Positions 27,331-37,195 of a stretch of 64,000 nucleotides of DNA are shown here, one piece after another (the stretch's first letter is position 1; every line of letters starts with the position of its first letter). The notes under the pieces are model-generated. The model ran no database searches and was not told the DNA's origin. It saw only the letters and a program-made list of their open reading frames with translations. Source of the DNA: Hyphomicrobium_A sp044507625. Its GTDB lineage: Bacteria > Pseudomonadota > Alphaproteobacteria > Rhizobiales > Hyphomicrobiaceae. A program made the translations under genes and the position numbers. The stretch is taken from NCBI GenBank assembly GCA_044507625.1, contig JBIQJE010000017.1:1-64000 (forward strand). Direction: 5' to 3'.

Positions 27331-28725
27331 TCAAGCCGCCTCGCGCTTGCCGTTGATGAGATCCCAAGCGATGTTGATCTGGCGGATGCGCTCCTCGCGC
27401 AGCGCGCGGTCGTCATCGTCGCGGGCGTGGTCCGGGTGCCAGCTCATGCGCAGCGCGTCGACGATCTTCTTGAGAACGCCGGCACTCACCTCCGCATTCA
27501 CACCGAGCACCTCGTAGGCTTCGCTCGTCGTGCGCGGTAGCGCTCCGGACTTTTTCGTATTGGAGTTGCTCGCCAGGGCGCTGTCGACGATGCGCCGGAT
27601 ACGCTCGAGATCGCGCACCAGCGCGCGGAACTGCAGCGCGGCCTTGTCCGGGGCCAGCTCGCCCCTGGCGACGACACGCTCGATGTGGGCGATGCGCCCG
27701 CGCACGGTGTTGAGCTCCGCCTGCAGAACTTCGCGTAGCGGTCCCGCCCACTTGAGCTGCTGGGCTGCAGTTTCGGTCTGCTGCAGCATGGCCGCCACCG
27801 CATCGGACGCGTTTGCGATCGAGGTGTGCGTGCGCAAAAGCTTGCTGCGCGCCGCGTTCATCAGGCGGTGGCGCAACATGGGCACAAAGCGCATCACCGC
27901 CAGCACCGCGGCCGCCGCAGCCGAGACGAGCGCAATCAGCAGAGCCCAGGAACTCGATTCGGTGGAATTGCTGGAGGCGATCGTCGCGCCGTCGTCCGCG
28001 TGCACGACGGTGATCCAGTCGTTGGCGGCGTAGTCGGGCTCGAGCACGGCGTCGAAGGAGCGATGGCTCGGGCCGGGCTCCATGGTGGCGTCCGGATCCG
28101 CCTTCGCCACGGTCATATCGCCGAACGTCATCGCGACAGGCGTCAGATGCGGGTCGAGGTCAAACGCCGCCTCTTCAACCGGCGCATTGATCATCAGCCG
28201 CGCGCCGAGCTCGCCGACGGGCGCAAAGCCGTCGGGCAAGACCAGGTGCTCGAAGGCGGCCTTGCGCGCCCAGGGGAGGCAATCGCCGCTCAGCACGACA
28301 CCGCCTTCCTTCGCGCCGCCACCGTTGCGGCACCGCGCCGGCGCTTCGAGATCTGCGCGCGCGGGCAGCACCAGATTGAGTCGGCCATTCTCGATCCAGG
28401 CCCGGTTGGCCGAACCGCCGCGCATGGCTGCGGCGACGCGCACCCAGGGCACTGCTCCATGGGCGCAGGCAATGGTGAAGCGATGCACCATGACCGTGCG
28501 GCAACCGGCGGAACGGGCCTGCGTGCAGGTCGTCACGGTTTGCTCATCGCGGTGATCGATGATCGGATAGCTCGTCTCCGCGCCGGGCGACAGGCGAACC
28601 TCGCCAGCCTCCACGTCACAGCCGAACGGCATTACCAGCCGTTCCCGAGCCTCGGCGGAAAACTGCGGCAGAACCCCCAAAATCCCCAGGCTCGTCCACA
28701 GCGAGAAGCGGAAAACACGACGCAC
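27331..28725 (-). CDS. Membrane-anchored J-domain protein
   Basis: 464 residues. A signal peptide covers about residues 1-26 (ending FSAEA), then comes an exported region of about 230 residues with several Cys pairs, then a membrane helix WALLIALVSAAAAAVLAVMRF near residue 260-280. The cytoplasmic part has a helical, coiled-coil-like stretch and ends in a J domain: AYEVLGVNAEVSAGVLKKIV, the HPD motif in MSWHPDHA, and RQINIAWDLI. J domains stimulate Hsp70 (DnaK) ATPase. The topology suggests it brings DnaK to a membrane site; the exported domain is not recognised. Confidence 0.8.
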   Translation of the reverse strand: MRRVFRFSLWTSLGILGVLPQFSAEARERLVMPFGCDVEAGEVRLSPGAETSYPIIDHRDEQTVTTCTQARSAGCRTVMVHRFTIACAHGAVPWVRVAAAMRGGSANRAWIENGRLNLVLPARADLEAPARCRNGGGAKEGGVVLSGDCLPWARKAAFEHLVLPDGFAPVGELGARLMINAPVEEAAFDLDPHLTPVAMTFGDMTVAKADPDATMEPGPSHRSFDAVLEPDYAANDWITVVHADDGATIASSNSTESSSWALLIALVSAAAAAVLAVMRFVPMLRHRLMNAARSKLLRTHTSIANASDAVAAMLQQTETAAQQLKWAGPLREVLQAELNTVRGRIAHIERVVARGELAPDKAALQFRALVRDLERIRRIVDSALASNSNTKKSGALPRTTSEAYEVLGVNAEVSAGVLKKIVDALRMSWHPDHARDDDDRALREERIRQINIAWDLINGKREAA

Positions 28726-29025
28726 CGCTATGCCCTCTCATGTTGGCACGCACACTTGTGTTCTTATGGTGAACAAGGGCGTCACTGTGGCAATTCTGCG
28801 GGTTATCAACGCAAACTACGGGTTGTCTGTCGCTCTTGCGCATCAGGATTCGGTGATCGGCCCGGTGCATGCTGGCAAGCGGCAACAACCCGCCGCAAAA
28901 ATGCCGACTGAGCCCGCCAAGTCTCGACAATCCCAGCGCTCCGACCCTAGAAGAGCTTGGGCGTGCCGGTGCCCGAAGGGTACCCGCGCAGGTGGTATTT
29001 GCCCGCGTGAGGAGGAGCGCGACTG

Positions 29026-30468
29026 ATGTCTTCGAGCGACGCGGCAGCACCGGCGGCTCACGCGAGCGAATTCTCCTACAGGTTGGAAGCGTCCGGCGCT
29101 GCTGCCATTCCACAGCCCAAGGATGTTTCGGCATTCGACGAGCTGAAGCCGGAAATTGCGCGCGGCCGGGAGCATTTCATCCCCGTTACGCGCTTTGCTC
29201 TGCTCGACCGGCTGACGTCGCCCACCGCCTGGCCGAACGGAGAGGGGCGGAACGCGCGGCGTTTCTTCCGCTATCTCGATCACTGGCGCCGGCAACAGTA
29301 TACCGCGCACCTGCACGAGCTGGAGGAGACGTACGAGCCCTTCAGCCCCGACAGCGATCTGCTGATGACCCGCGCCTTCGCGCCCGAAGAGCGCGAGGTC
29401 ATGCAGAGCCGGATCGTCGAGGGCATGCGGCGTATCCTTACGCAGGCCAACTACGTCCAGATCGATCACAACGACGTCGAGCAGATCCTCACGCGCGATT
29501 CCGCCTACGGGCTGGACCTCTATGTCGACCTCGACGCCTTCGAGGAGATCCTCATCTACTACCGCGGCGCCTCGACAAAGCGCGATCTGCGGCGGCGCTG
29601 GCAGAAGTTCTACCTGCGCGAAGAATTCGACGTGCCGATCTTCCGGCGCCTGTTCCTGCTCTTCAAGCTGAAGCCTTTCGACAAGCATGTGCGCGAGGTG
29701 ATGGAGAAGCAGAAGCTCAACCGGCGCGAGGCGGAGAAGCTCGTCAAGCGCGAGCGCGAGACCATTCCTTCCGAGGTGAAGGAATCCTGCATCTACATGA
29801 AGCTCTTCAAGAACATCCCGAGGAGTGACCTCGAGATGGTGTTCCCCAACACGCGCGTGCGCTTCCGCTTCTATGACAAACTCCGGCTCAGCGCGACGGC
29901 GGGCGGAGGCCTGACGCTCGGCACGGTGAGTGCGGCTGGTAAAGTCGCCATGCTCGCCAGCAATCCGATTGCCGCCGCCGGCGCCCTCGTCGGGTTGGGG
30001 GGCATCGCCTTCCGGCAGGCCATGAACTTCATGAATCAGAAGCAGCGCTACATGGTCGTGATGGCGCAGAACCTCTACTTCCACGCCATGGCCGACAATC
30101 GCGGGGTGATGCTGAAACTCGCCGCGCGCGCCGCCGAGGAGGACATCAAGGAAGAGATGCTGCTCTATGCCGTGCTGAGCAAGGAGAAGGCACGCCGGGC
30201 GGACCTGCCGGATATCGACGCCGCCATCGAGCAGTACCTGGCCTCCAGCTTCGGCGTGAGCGTCGATTTCGACATCAGCGACGCGCTGGAGCGTCTGATC
30301 GCGGACGGCATCGTGACCGAGCAGCCGGACGGCACCCTGCTCACCATGCCGCCGACGGAAGCGGCATTGCATATCGACAAGAAGTGGGATTTGTTCCTCG
30401 ACGAACTGCCCGAGCCGATCAGCGCCGAGGGCATGGAGTTCGAAGGCAATCCCGCCGGCGCCCTTTAG
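29026..30468 (+). CDS. TMEM143-like (DUF3754) protein
   Basis: 480 residues. The conserved parts are a helical N-terminal half (HFIPVTRFALLDRL, RFFRYLDHWRRQQY), a block YMKLFKNIPRSDLEMVFPNTRVRF, and then two hydrophobic stretches near residues 305-335 (GGGLTLGTVSAAGKVAML, AAAGALVGLGG). This matches the TMEM143/DUF3754 family, whose human member is mitochondrial; the biochemical function is unknown. GAGGAGGAG precedes the ATG at 29026. prmA follows after 35 bases in the same direction. Confidence 0.8.
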   Translation: MSSSDAAAPAAHASEFSYRLEASGAAAIPQPKDVSAFDELKPEIARGREHFIPVTRFALLDRLTSPTAWPNGEGRNARRFFRYLDHWRRQQYTAHLHELEETYEPFSPDSDLLMTRAFAPEEREVMQSRIVEGMRRILTQANYVQIDHNDVEQILTRDSAYGLDLYVDLDAFEEILIYYRGASTKRDLRRRWQKFYLREEFDVPIFRRLFLLFKLKPFDKHVREVMEKQKLNRREAEKLVKRERETIPSEVKESCIYMKLFKNIPRSDLEMVFPNTRVRFRFYDKLRLSATAGGGLTLGTVSAAGKVAMLASNPIAAAGALVGLGGIAFRQAMNFMNQKQRYMVVMAQNLYFHAMADNRGVMLKLAARAAEEDIKEEMLLYAVLSKEKARRADLPDIDAAIEQYLASSFGVSVDFDISDALERLIADGIVTEQPDGTLLTMPPTEAALHIDKKWDLFLDELPEPISAEGMEFEGNPAGAL

Positions 30469-30503
30469 CGGACGCCGGCTTTCTCGCACATCCGGACATT
30501 GAA

Positions 30504-31373
30504 ATGGTCAGCACCAAGCTTTCCGTGCGCGCGACCGATCACGCCATCGCGCAGGCCATCGAGGGGGCGCTCAGCGAGGCGGAAACGGCCGACGCCGTGA
30601 CCCTGTTCGAGGACGGCCCGCACGCTTGGCGCATCGAAGCCTACTGGCAGGCGCGCACGGAGGCCGAAGCCGCCGCGGCAAATCTTGCGGCGCGCATCGG
30701 CCCTGAGCTGCCGCCCTACGAACTGGAAGATCTTGCCGAGCTCAACTGGGTCGCGATCTCCCAGGCTGCGCTGCCACCGGTGACGGCGGGGCGTTTCGTC
30801 GTGCACGGCAGCCATGATCGCGAGCGCGTTCCCTACGGCCCGCGCTCCATTCTCATCGATGCGAACGAAGCGTTCGGCACGGCGCACCATGCGACGACCC
30901 TCGGCTGCCTTCTCACCATCGACCGGCTGGCGCGCATGCACCGCTTCGCGCGGGTGCTGGATCTCGGCTGCGGATCGGGCGTGCTCGCGATCGCAGCGGC
31001 ACGGGCGCTGCCCTCTGCGCGCGTTTTCGCCTCGGATAACGATCCCATCGCCGTCGATGTGGCGCGCACCAATGCCGAAGCAAACGGCGTACGGCAGATC
31101 ACGTTCGCCTGCACCGCCGGGCTTGCGCACCCGACGCTACGCGCGGCCGCGCCCTTCGATCTCGTCATCGCCAACATTCTTGCCGGCCCGCTGCGCGGCC
31201 TCGCGGGCGACGTCGGCGCCAGCCTGCGGCCGGGTGGCTTCACGGTGCTGTCGGGCATTCTCAACCCGGAAGCGCCCGCGGTCGTGGCCGCTTATCTGGC
31301 GCACGGCTTCACCCTGATGGAGCGTCGCCGCATCGGGGACTGGACGACCCTGACGCTGCGCCGCCGCGCCTGA
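30504..31373 (+). CDS. prmA: Ribosomal protein L11 methyltransferase
   Basis: About 289 residues from the ATG at 30504. The SAM-binding motif I is VLDLGCGSGVLAIAAA, followed by VFASDNDPIAVDVARTNAEANG and the NPPY-like DLVIANILAGPL. The stretch FGTAHHATTLGCL before motif I is typical of PrmA (FGTGxHxTT). It trimethylates L11 in the large ribosomal subunit. Longer in-frame starts would run back into the TMEM143-like gene and are unlikely. Confidence 0.93.
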   Translation: MVSTKLSVRATDHAIAQAIEGALSEAETADAVTLFEDGPHAWRIEAYWQARTEAEAAAANLAARIGPELPPYELEDLAELNWVAISQAALPPVTAGRFVVHGSHDRERVPYGPRSILIDANEAFGTAHHATTLGCLLTIDRLARMHRFARVLDLGCGSGVLAIAAARALPSARVFASDNDPIAVDVARTNAEANGVRQITFACTAGLAHPTLRAAAPFDLVIANILAGPLRGLAGDVGASLRPGGFTVLSGILNPEAPAVVAAYLAHGFTLMERRRIGDWTTLTLRRRA

Positions 31374-31453
31374 GGTTGCAGAAGCAGTCGTCGCGGCGCC
31401 AAATTGACGGGAGCGATTTGCCGCCAGGGCGCGCTGAGCATAAACAGGCAGTC

Positions 31454-33268
31454 ATGTTCCAGACCTTCGAAAGCCAGTCCGAGCGCGGCGACGCCGCACA
31501 CCGCATCAAGGAGCTGCGCCGGCTGATGGCCGCCGCCAAGCTCGACGCGTACCTCGTGCCCCGCGCCGACGAGCATCAGGGCGAATACGTGCCCGCTTCC
31601 GCCGCCCGCCTCAAATGGCTAACGGGGTTTTCCGGCTCGGCGGGCCTCGCCGTCATCGCCAAGCGGGCTGCGGTGCTGTTCGTCGACGGGCGCTACACCG
31701 TGCAAGCGCGCGCGGAAGTCGAACCGGAACTCATGGATGTCTCGCTGCTGCCGCGCGGGCGCATCGGGGAATGGCTGAGCGAGAAGCTCGCACGGGGTGC
31801 GCGCGTCGGCTTCGATCCCCGGCTGCACACCATCGCCGAGGTGGAACGGCTGGAAGCGACGCTCGCTCCACGCGGTATCAAGCTGGTGCCGACGCCGCGC
31901 AATCTCGTCGACCGTGTGTGGGGACGCGAGCGCCCGGCACCACCCGACGATCCCGTCTCGTTGCATCCGGTCAAGTTCGCCGGGCGCTCGGCGCAGGACA
32001 AGATCGCCGACATCCAGAAGCTGCTGAAGGCCGAGCGGCAGGACGCCGTGGTGCTGACGCTCAGCGATTCCGTCGCGTGGGTCTTCAACATCCGCGGATC
32101 GGATATCCCGCACACGCCGGTGGCGCTTGCGTTTGCCATTGTGCCCGTGACCGGCAAGCCGGAACTCTTCATCGCGCCGGAAAAGCTCCCGCCTATGGTG
32201 CGCACGCAGCTCGAAGGCTTCGCGCGCATCGGCCCGCCGGATGCCCTCGCGGCACGCCTCAAGGCGCTGAGGGATGCGGGCAAGCGGGTTCGGCTCGATC
32301 CCAATACCGCGGGCTTCTCGATTGCGCGAGCGCTCGGCGGGGCGCGCAAGATCGCGCGCGGACCCGACCCCGTGCTGGCGCTCAAGGCCATCAAAAACGC
32401 CACCGAGATCAAGGGCGCGCGCGCGGCGCACCTGCGCGACGGCGTTGCGGTGACGCGCTTTCTCGCGTGGCTCGACGGCGCCGTCGCGTCGGGCACGGTG
32501 GACGAGATTGAAGCCGTGCGCCGGCTGGAAGGCTTCCGCCGCGAAACCAACCAGCTGCGCGAGATTTCCTTCGATACCATCTCGGGCAGCGGGCCGAACG
32601 GGGCCATCGTGCACTATCGCGTGTCGGAGGCGACGAACCGCAAGCTGCGCAACGGCGAGCTGTTCCTGATCGACAGCGGCGCGCAGTACCTCGACGGCAC
32701 GACGGACATCACGCGCACCGTCGCCATCGGCAAGCCGACGAACGAAATGCGCGAGCGCTTCACGCTCGTGCTCAAGGGGCACATCGGCATCGCGACGGCG
32801 CGGTTTCCAAAGGGCACGCGCGGCATCGATCTGGACCCGTTCGCGCGGCGCGCGCTGTGGCAGGCAGGGCTCGACTTCGATCACGGCACCGGCCACGGCA
32901 TCGGCAGCTATCTGTCCGTGCACGAGGGCCCGCAATCGATCTCACGCGCGGGGATGGCGGTGCTGGAGCCCGGCATGATCATCTCCAACGAGCCGGGGTA
33001 TTACAAAGAGGGCGCCTACGGCATCCGCATCGAGAACCTCGCGCTGGTGACGCCGCTGGAAAAGCCTGCCGGCGCGGACCGCGAGATGATGGGCTTCGAG
33101 ACGCTGACGCTGGCGCCCATCGACCGGCGGCTCATCGTGAAGGAGATGCTGACGGCGGAGGAGCTCGCGTGGCTCGACGCCTATCACGCCCGCGCTGAAG
33201 CCGCGCTGGCCGGCGATCTCGATGGCGAGACACGGGCCTGGCTCAAAGAGGCGACCGCGCCGCTGTAG
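31454..33268 (+). CDS. Xaa-Pro aminopeptidase P family (M24)
   Basis: About 604 residues from the ATG at 31454. The layout is that of three-domain eukaryotic-type aminopeptidase P: two creatinase-like N-terminal domains, then the catalytic pita-bread fold. Metal ligands are visible in IDSGAQYLDGTTDITRT (two Asp), HGTGHGIGSYLSVHEGP (His), and NEPGYYKEGAYGIRIEN (Glu), with a last Glu in the FETLTLAPID region. It removes N-terminal residues that precede proline, usually with Mn. No signal peptide is seen. Confidence 0.93.
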   Translation: MFQTFESQSERGDAAHRIKELRRLMAAAKLDAYLVPRADEHQGEYVPASAARLKWLTGFSGSAGLAVIAKRAAVLFVDGRYTVQARAEVEPELMDVSLLPRGRIGEWLSEKLARGARVGFDPRLHTIAEVERLEATLAPRGIKLVPTPRNLVDRVWGRERPAPPDDPVSLHPVKFAGRSAQDKIADIQKLLKAERQDAVVLTLSDSVAWVFNIRGSDIPHTPVALAFAIVPVTGKPELFIAPEKLPPMVRTQLEGFARIGPPDALAARLKALRDAGKRVRLDPNTAGFSIARALGGARKIARGPDPVLALKAIKNATEIKGARAAHLRDGVAVTRFLAWLDGAVASGTVDEIEAVRRLEGFRRETNQLREISFDTISGSGPNGAIVHYRVSEATNRKLRNGELFLIDSGAQYLDGTTDITRTVAIGKPTNEMRERFTLVLKGHIGIATARFPKGTRGIDLDPFARRALWQAGLDFDHGTGHGIGSYLSVHEGPQSISRAGMAVLEPGMIISNEPGYYKEGAYGIRIENLALVTPLEKPAGADREMMGFETLTLAPIDRRLIVKEMLTAEELAWLDAYHARAEAALAGDLDGETRAWLKEATAPL

Positions 33269-33324
33269 GCGGGAGCGGTGAGCGATGCCGATATAAACCC
33301 TTGCCCAATCACGCCTTGAAGCTG

Positions 33325-33375
33325 GCGTAGACCCCGGCCTGCGCCGGGGAGACTCCGGCCTGCGCCGGGTGACGG
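33325..33375. repeat. Tandem pair of REP-like palindromes
   Basis: Two adjacent hairpins share the core CCGGCCTGCGCCGG, the first preceded by GCGTAGACC and the second followed by GTGACGG. They match the 33684-33713 element and the element at 852-874. Confidence 0.65.
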
Positions 33376-33409
33376 GGGCTAAGCACGCCAACCTCTTCAC
33401 GCCAGGAAG

Positions 33410-33500
33410 GTGCAGCGAAGCTTCGCGATCTCGATAGCGCCTTTCACGCTGGGTCCCGGGTCAGCGCTCGGCTTTGCCTCGCTTGCCCGGGATGACAGCA
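33410..33500. repeat. Dispersed intergenic repeat, copy 2 (reverse orientation)
   Basis: The reverse complement of this stretch aligns with 4467-4560 over about 90 bases: TCATCCCGGGC, AGCCGAGCG, CCCAGCGT-like text, GGCGCTATCGAGATCGCGAA and GCTTCGCT. The copies lie about 29 kb apart in opposite orientation. Confidence 0.6.
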
Positions 33501-33683
33501 CGAGGCATCTGCCGTCAGGCACCCCGTAACTCGTCACCGTCATCCTGGCGCCGTTAGGCACCCGCTTCAACACCGTCTTCGCGGCGTAGGCCGGGATCTC
33601 CGCAACCGTCCACGATTGGGACGCGGTGTGGGCGACGGCGCGGCGACGGCGATAAATGTCTACGCGATCGTGTATCGAGGCTG

Positions 33684-33713
33684 GCGTAGACCTCGGCCTG
33701 CACCGGGGTGACG
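33684..33713. repeat. REP-like palindrome
   Basis: GCGTAGACCTCGGCCTGCAC followed by CGGGGTGACG, a near copy of the first element at 33325. A loop base differs. Confidence 0.6.
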
Positions 33714-33737
33714 GTCGGATGCGGGATAGCGTGTCCG

Positions 33738-34991
33738 TCAGCTACCGGAAGCGGTCTTTAGCGGGGGCTCGTCGAGACGCTGCTTCAAGATCTCGGGTGT
33801 CAGGCCGAAGTCCTCGAGCGCGTAGCTGTGCTTGCCGTGCTTGTCGCTCGGATGCTCGGCGAGCCACTGCTGCGCCCGAGCCTTGAGCCCCGGATCGGCG
33901 GGATAGCCGAGGCGCTCGTAGATCGACACCGCCATCGCCGCCGGATCGCGCACCAGATCGTCGTACTGGACATGCACGATCTGATCGCGCGGCAGGTTCT
34001 TCATCGCCGCACGGCCGGCGGCGGCGCAACGTTCTGCCAGATCGAGCGCGAACTCGCCGACATTGTGCAGGTCCACCGTGTCGGACGTCATGCACCAGGT
34101 GACGGCGGCGAGGCTCGCCAGCGAAGGCACCGTCTTCATCGGATCGCGCTGCGTATAGACAATGCGCGCGTCGGGATAGACCTCGAGCAGATGCTTCAGG
34201 CCCGAAAGATGGTTGGGACACTTCAACACCCAGTGGCGGTTCGGGTTGAGCCACTGCAGCGCCTGAAGCTGACGCTTGTGCATGCGATAGGCATCCGCGT
34301 GGGCGCGGTCATCCCACCAGCGCCAGAAGCTCGGAACGTTCGCGAAGTCGAAGCCCGGCGGCACAAGGAAGTGGTTGCGGAAGAGGTGATAGCACTCCTC
34401 CGGATCGTCGATCTCGATGGGGTGGATCTTGTTGAACTCGGGCCCGACGAAATTCAGCAGCTTTAGACGGTTCTTCGCCTCTCGGTAGCGGCCGTCCTTG
34501 CCGCCCTGATGGTTGCCGACCTTGCGCGGAAAGGGGGAATAGCCCTCCCAGAACGGCAGGTAGCGCGCGCCCGAATGGAGGGACAGCAGCCGCTGCAAAA
34601 GCGTCGTGCCGGTACGCGCGAGCCCGAGTACGAACAGGGGCCGTTCGATCTTTTCCTCGAGGATCTCGGGATGGCGCGCGATGAGATCCTCGAGGGCGAG
34701 CGCGTTGTCCATGCTCTTGAGGAACTGGTCGCGGATCACGAGTGCGCCGAAGAGCGAAAGATCGGCGTCGTTGCTGTTGAAGGCCTCCGCGCGGGCGGGG
34801 AGCGCGCGCCGGAATTCGGGCGTCCAGTCGTCGCGGCCGTATTTGCGCTCGGTGGCGCGCATCTGGCGCTCGAAGTCGATGCTCGGCCAGAGCCCGAGCG
34901 CCTTTACGAGCGGCCCGAGCTTGTTGAAGAGGCGAAGCGGCAAGGGAGGGCCGAGACGGACTCCAGAAGATAGACGGCGTCTCCTCAGCAT
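33738..34991 (-). CDS. Sulfotransferase family protein
   Basis: 417 residues. The PAPS 5'-phosphosulfate loop is FVLGLARTGTTLLQRLL near residue 120, and the 3'-phosphate binding segment is RIVYTQRDPMKTVPSLASL. These define the sulfotransferase fold. The family moves a sulfuryl group from PAPS to an alcohol or sugar; the acceptor is unknown. No signal peptide or membrane helix is evident. It stands alone beyond the repeat-rich gap and in front of ligA, same strand. Confidence 0.85.
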   Translation of the reverse strand: MLRRRRLSSGVRLGPPLPLRLFNKLGPLVKALGLWPSIDFERQMRATERKYGRDDWTPEFRRALPARAEAFNSNDADLSLFGALVIRDQFLKSMDNALALEDLIARHPEILEEKIERPLFVLGLARTGTTLLQRLLSLHSGARYLPFWEGYSPFPRKVGNHQGGKDGRYREAKNRLKLLNFVGPEFNKIHPIEIDDPEECYHLFRNHFLVPPGFDFANVPSFWRWWDDRAHADAYRMHKRQLQALQWLNPNRHWVLKCPNHLSGLKHLLEVYPDARIVYTQRDPMKTVPSLASLAAVTWCMTSDTVDLHNVGEFALDLAERCAAAGRAAMKNLPRDQIVHVQYDDLVRDPAAMAVSIYERLGYPADPGLKARAQQWLAEHPSDKHGKHSYALEDFGLTPEILKQRLDEPPLKTASGS

Positions 34992-35062
34992 TCACTCGTC
35001 CCTATGTTGGCGTTCACGGCCCCACACTCGTACCGACTCGATGTTGTATGTCTATCCGGCAA

Positions 35063-37195
35063 CTAGTCGCGATCCGCTGCGCCGGTCAACCGCAGCCATT
35101 CGGCCTCATCCAGCACCGTGACGCCCAGCTCGCGCGCCTTCGACAGCTTCGAGCCGGCATCGGCCCCCGCAACTACATAGTCAGTCTTTTTCGAAACGGA
35201 ACCCGCGACCTTCGCGCCCAGCCGCTCGGCCTGGGCCTTGGCCTCGCCGCGGGTCAGCAATGTGAGGGTTCCGGTGAAAACCACCGTCTTGCCCGCGACG
35301 GCGGAGCTCGTATCGACGGCTTCGAGGGGCTGGGGCGAGACCTCCTTCAAGAGATCGTCAACCACGCGCACATTGTGCGGCTCGGCGAAGAAGTCGGCGA
35401 TGGCCTGGGCGACGACCTCGCCGATGCCCTCGATGTTGTCGAGCTCCTTGAAGGCTTCGGCGTCCTTGCCCTTCGCCGCTTCGAGCATCGCGGTGCGGAA
35501 GCTTTCCGCGGTGCCGTAGAAGCGCGCAAGGAGCTTCGCCGTCGTCTCGCCCACATGGCGGATGCCGAGGGCGAAGATGAAGCGATCGAGCGCGATGTTG
35601 CGGCGGGCGGCGATGGCCGCAAAGAGCTTCGTCGCCGATTGCGGGCCCCAACCCTCGCGGGTCTCGAGCTTGTCGGCGGAACGGGCGTCGCGGGAGGCGA
35701 GCGTGAAGATGTCCTCCGGCGACTGGATCAGCTTGTCGTCGTAGAACGCCTGGATGTTCTTTTCCCCGAGGCCTTCGATGTCGAAGGCATTGCGCGACAC
35801 GAAGTGCTTGAGGCGCTCGACGCGCTGCGCAGGACAGATTAGCCCGCCGGTGCAGCGGCGCACGACATCGACGCGGCCCGTCTTCTCGTTCACCTCGCGC
35901 ACCGCGTGGCTTTTGCAGATGGGACACAGGGCGGGGAACTTATAGGGCTTCGCGCCCTTGGGGCGCTTCTCGGGAACGATGCCGACGATCTGCGGAATGA
36001 CGTCGCCGGCACGCTGAACGATGACGGTATCGCCGACGCGCACGTCCTTGCGCGCGATCTCGTCCTCGTTGTGCAGCGTCGCGTTGGTGACGACGACGCC
36101 GCCGACCGTTACCGGCTCGAGGCGGGCGACCGGCGTCAGCGCGCCGGTACGGCCGACCTGGATGTCGATGCCGTTGAGGATGGTCATCGCCTGCTGGGCG
36201 GGGAATTTGTGCGCGATGGCCCAGCGGGGCGATCGCGAGACGAAGCCGAGCCGCTCCTGCAGATCGAGCCGGTTCACCTTGTAGACGATGCCGTCGATGT
36301 CATAGGCCAGCGTGGCGCGATCGGCGGCGAGCTCGTCGTAGTAGGCGATGAGCTCATCGGCGCCCGAGCAGAGGCGCGCCAGCTTGTTCACCGGCAAACC
36401 CCAGCCCGCGAAGGCGGCATCGACGCCCGACTGTGTGTCGGCGGGCAGCGAAGATGCCTCGCCCCACGCATAGGCGAAGAAGCGCAGCGGGCGGGACGCG
36501 GTGATCGATGGATCGAGCTGGCGCAGCGAGCCGGCAGCCGCGTTGCGCGGATTGGCGAACACCTTGCCGCCGCTCGCCGCCTGGCTTTCATTGAGGGCAG
36601 CGAAGTCATCGCGCGTCATGTAGATCTCGCCGCGCACATCGATGATCGCGGGAATCTTGCGGCCGTGCAATTCGTGCGGGATCTCGGCGATGGTCATGAC
36701 GTTGCGGGTGACGTTCTCGCCCTCCATGCCGTCGCCGCGCGTCGCAGCTTCGACGAGCCTACCGTCCGCATAGCGCAGCGAGATCGACAGGCCGTCGATC
36801 TTCGGCTCGGCCATGAACGCGAGCGGGGCGTCATCGGGCAGGCGTAGGAAGCGATGCACGCGCTCGACGAACTGACGCACGTCGTCGGCATCGAAGGCGT
36901 TGCCGAGGGACAGCATCGGCACGTGATGGCGCACCTTGCCGAACCCTTCGGCGACGGGCGCGCCGATGCGGCGGGAGGGGCTGTCGGGGCGTACGAGCTT
37001 GGGGAACCGCGCCTCGATCGCATCGTTGCGCCGGCGCAGGGCATCATATTCGGCGTCGGAGATTTCCGGCGCATCCTGGCGGTAATAGAGATCGTCATGG
37101 TGGCGGATGAGCGCGGCGAGCCGCTGCAGCTCGGCGGCCGCTTCGGCCCGCTTCAGGTCGTCGACCGGTGTGGTGCTGAAATCGTTGGTGCCCAT
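35063..37195 (-). CDS. ligA: NAD-dependent DNA ligase
   Basis: 710 residues, full length. The adenylated lysine is in FMAEPKIDGLSISLRY near residue 120. The OB-fold, a four-cysteine zinc site (CPICKS ... CTGGLICPAQ), helix-hairpin-helix repeats and a C-terminal BRCT domain (VAGKTVVFTGTLTLLTRGEA) follow in the usual order. It seals nicks in replication and repair. It lies downstream of bamD on the same strand with a 151-base gap. Confidence 0.98.
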   Translation of the reverse strand: MGTNDFSTTPVDDLKRAEAAAELQRLAALIRHHDDLYYRQDAPEISDAEYDALRRRNDAIEARFPKLVRPDSPSRRIGAPVAEGFGKVRHHVPMLSLGNAFDADDVRQFVERVHRFLRLPDDAPLAFMAEPKIDGLSISLRYADGRLVEAATRGDGMEGENVTRNVMTIAEIPHELHGRKIPAIIDVRGEIYMTRDDFAALNESQAASGGKVFANPRNAAAGSLRQLDPSITASRPLRFFAYAWGEASSLPADTQSGVDAAFAGWGLPVNKLARLCSGADELIAYYDELAADRATLAYDIDGIVYKVNRLDLQERLGFVSRSPRWAIAHKFPAQQAMTILNGIDIQVGRTGALTPVARLEPVTVGGVVVTNATLHNEDEIARKDVRVGDTVIVQRAGDVIPQIVGIVPEKRPKGAKPYKFPALCPICKSHAVREVNEKTGRVDVVRRCTGGLICPAQRVERLKHFVSRNAFDIEGLGEKNIQAFYDDKLIQSPEDIFTLASRDARSADKLETREGWGPQSATKLFAAIAARRNIALDRFIFALGIRHVGETTAKLLARFYGTAESFRTAMLEAAKGKDAEAFKELDNIEGIGEVVAQAIADFFAEPHNVRVVDDLLKEVSPQPLEAVDTSSAVAGKTVVFTGTLTLLTRGEAKAQAERLGAKVAGSVSKKTDYVVAGADAGSKLSKARELGVTVLDEAEWLRLTGAADRD

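Larger units (their letters stand above)
33269..33737. other. 469-base intergenic region made mainly of repeats
   Basis: No convincing gene is present between the aminopeptidase and the convergent sulfotransferase. The region holds REP-like palindromes at 33325-33375 and 33684-33713 and the second copy of a 90-bp repeat at 33410-33500. No clear U-tract terminator was seen; the palindromes may serve in that place. Confidence 0.7.

Noticed and set aside
28730..29026. 98-codon frame whose TGA overlaps the ATG of the TMEM143-like gene
   Set aside because: The overlap is tempting, but the sequence has no domain or hydrophobic pattern and the ATG lacks an SD. The 300-base gap is more likely a leader and promoter.
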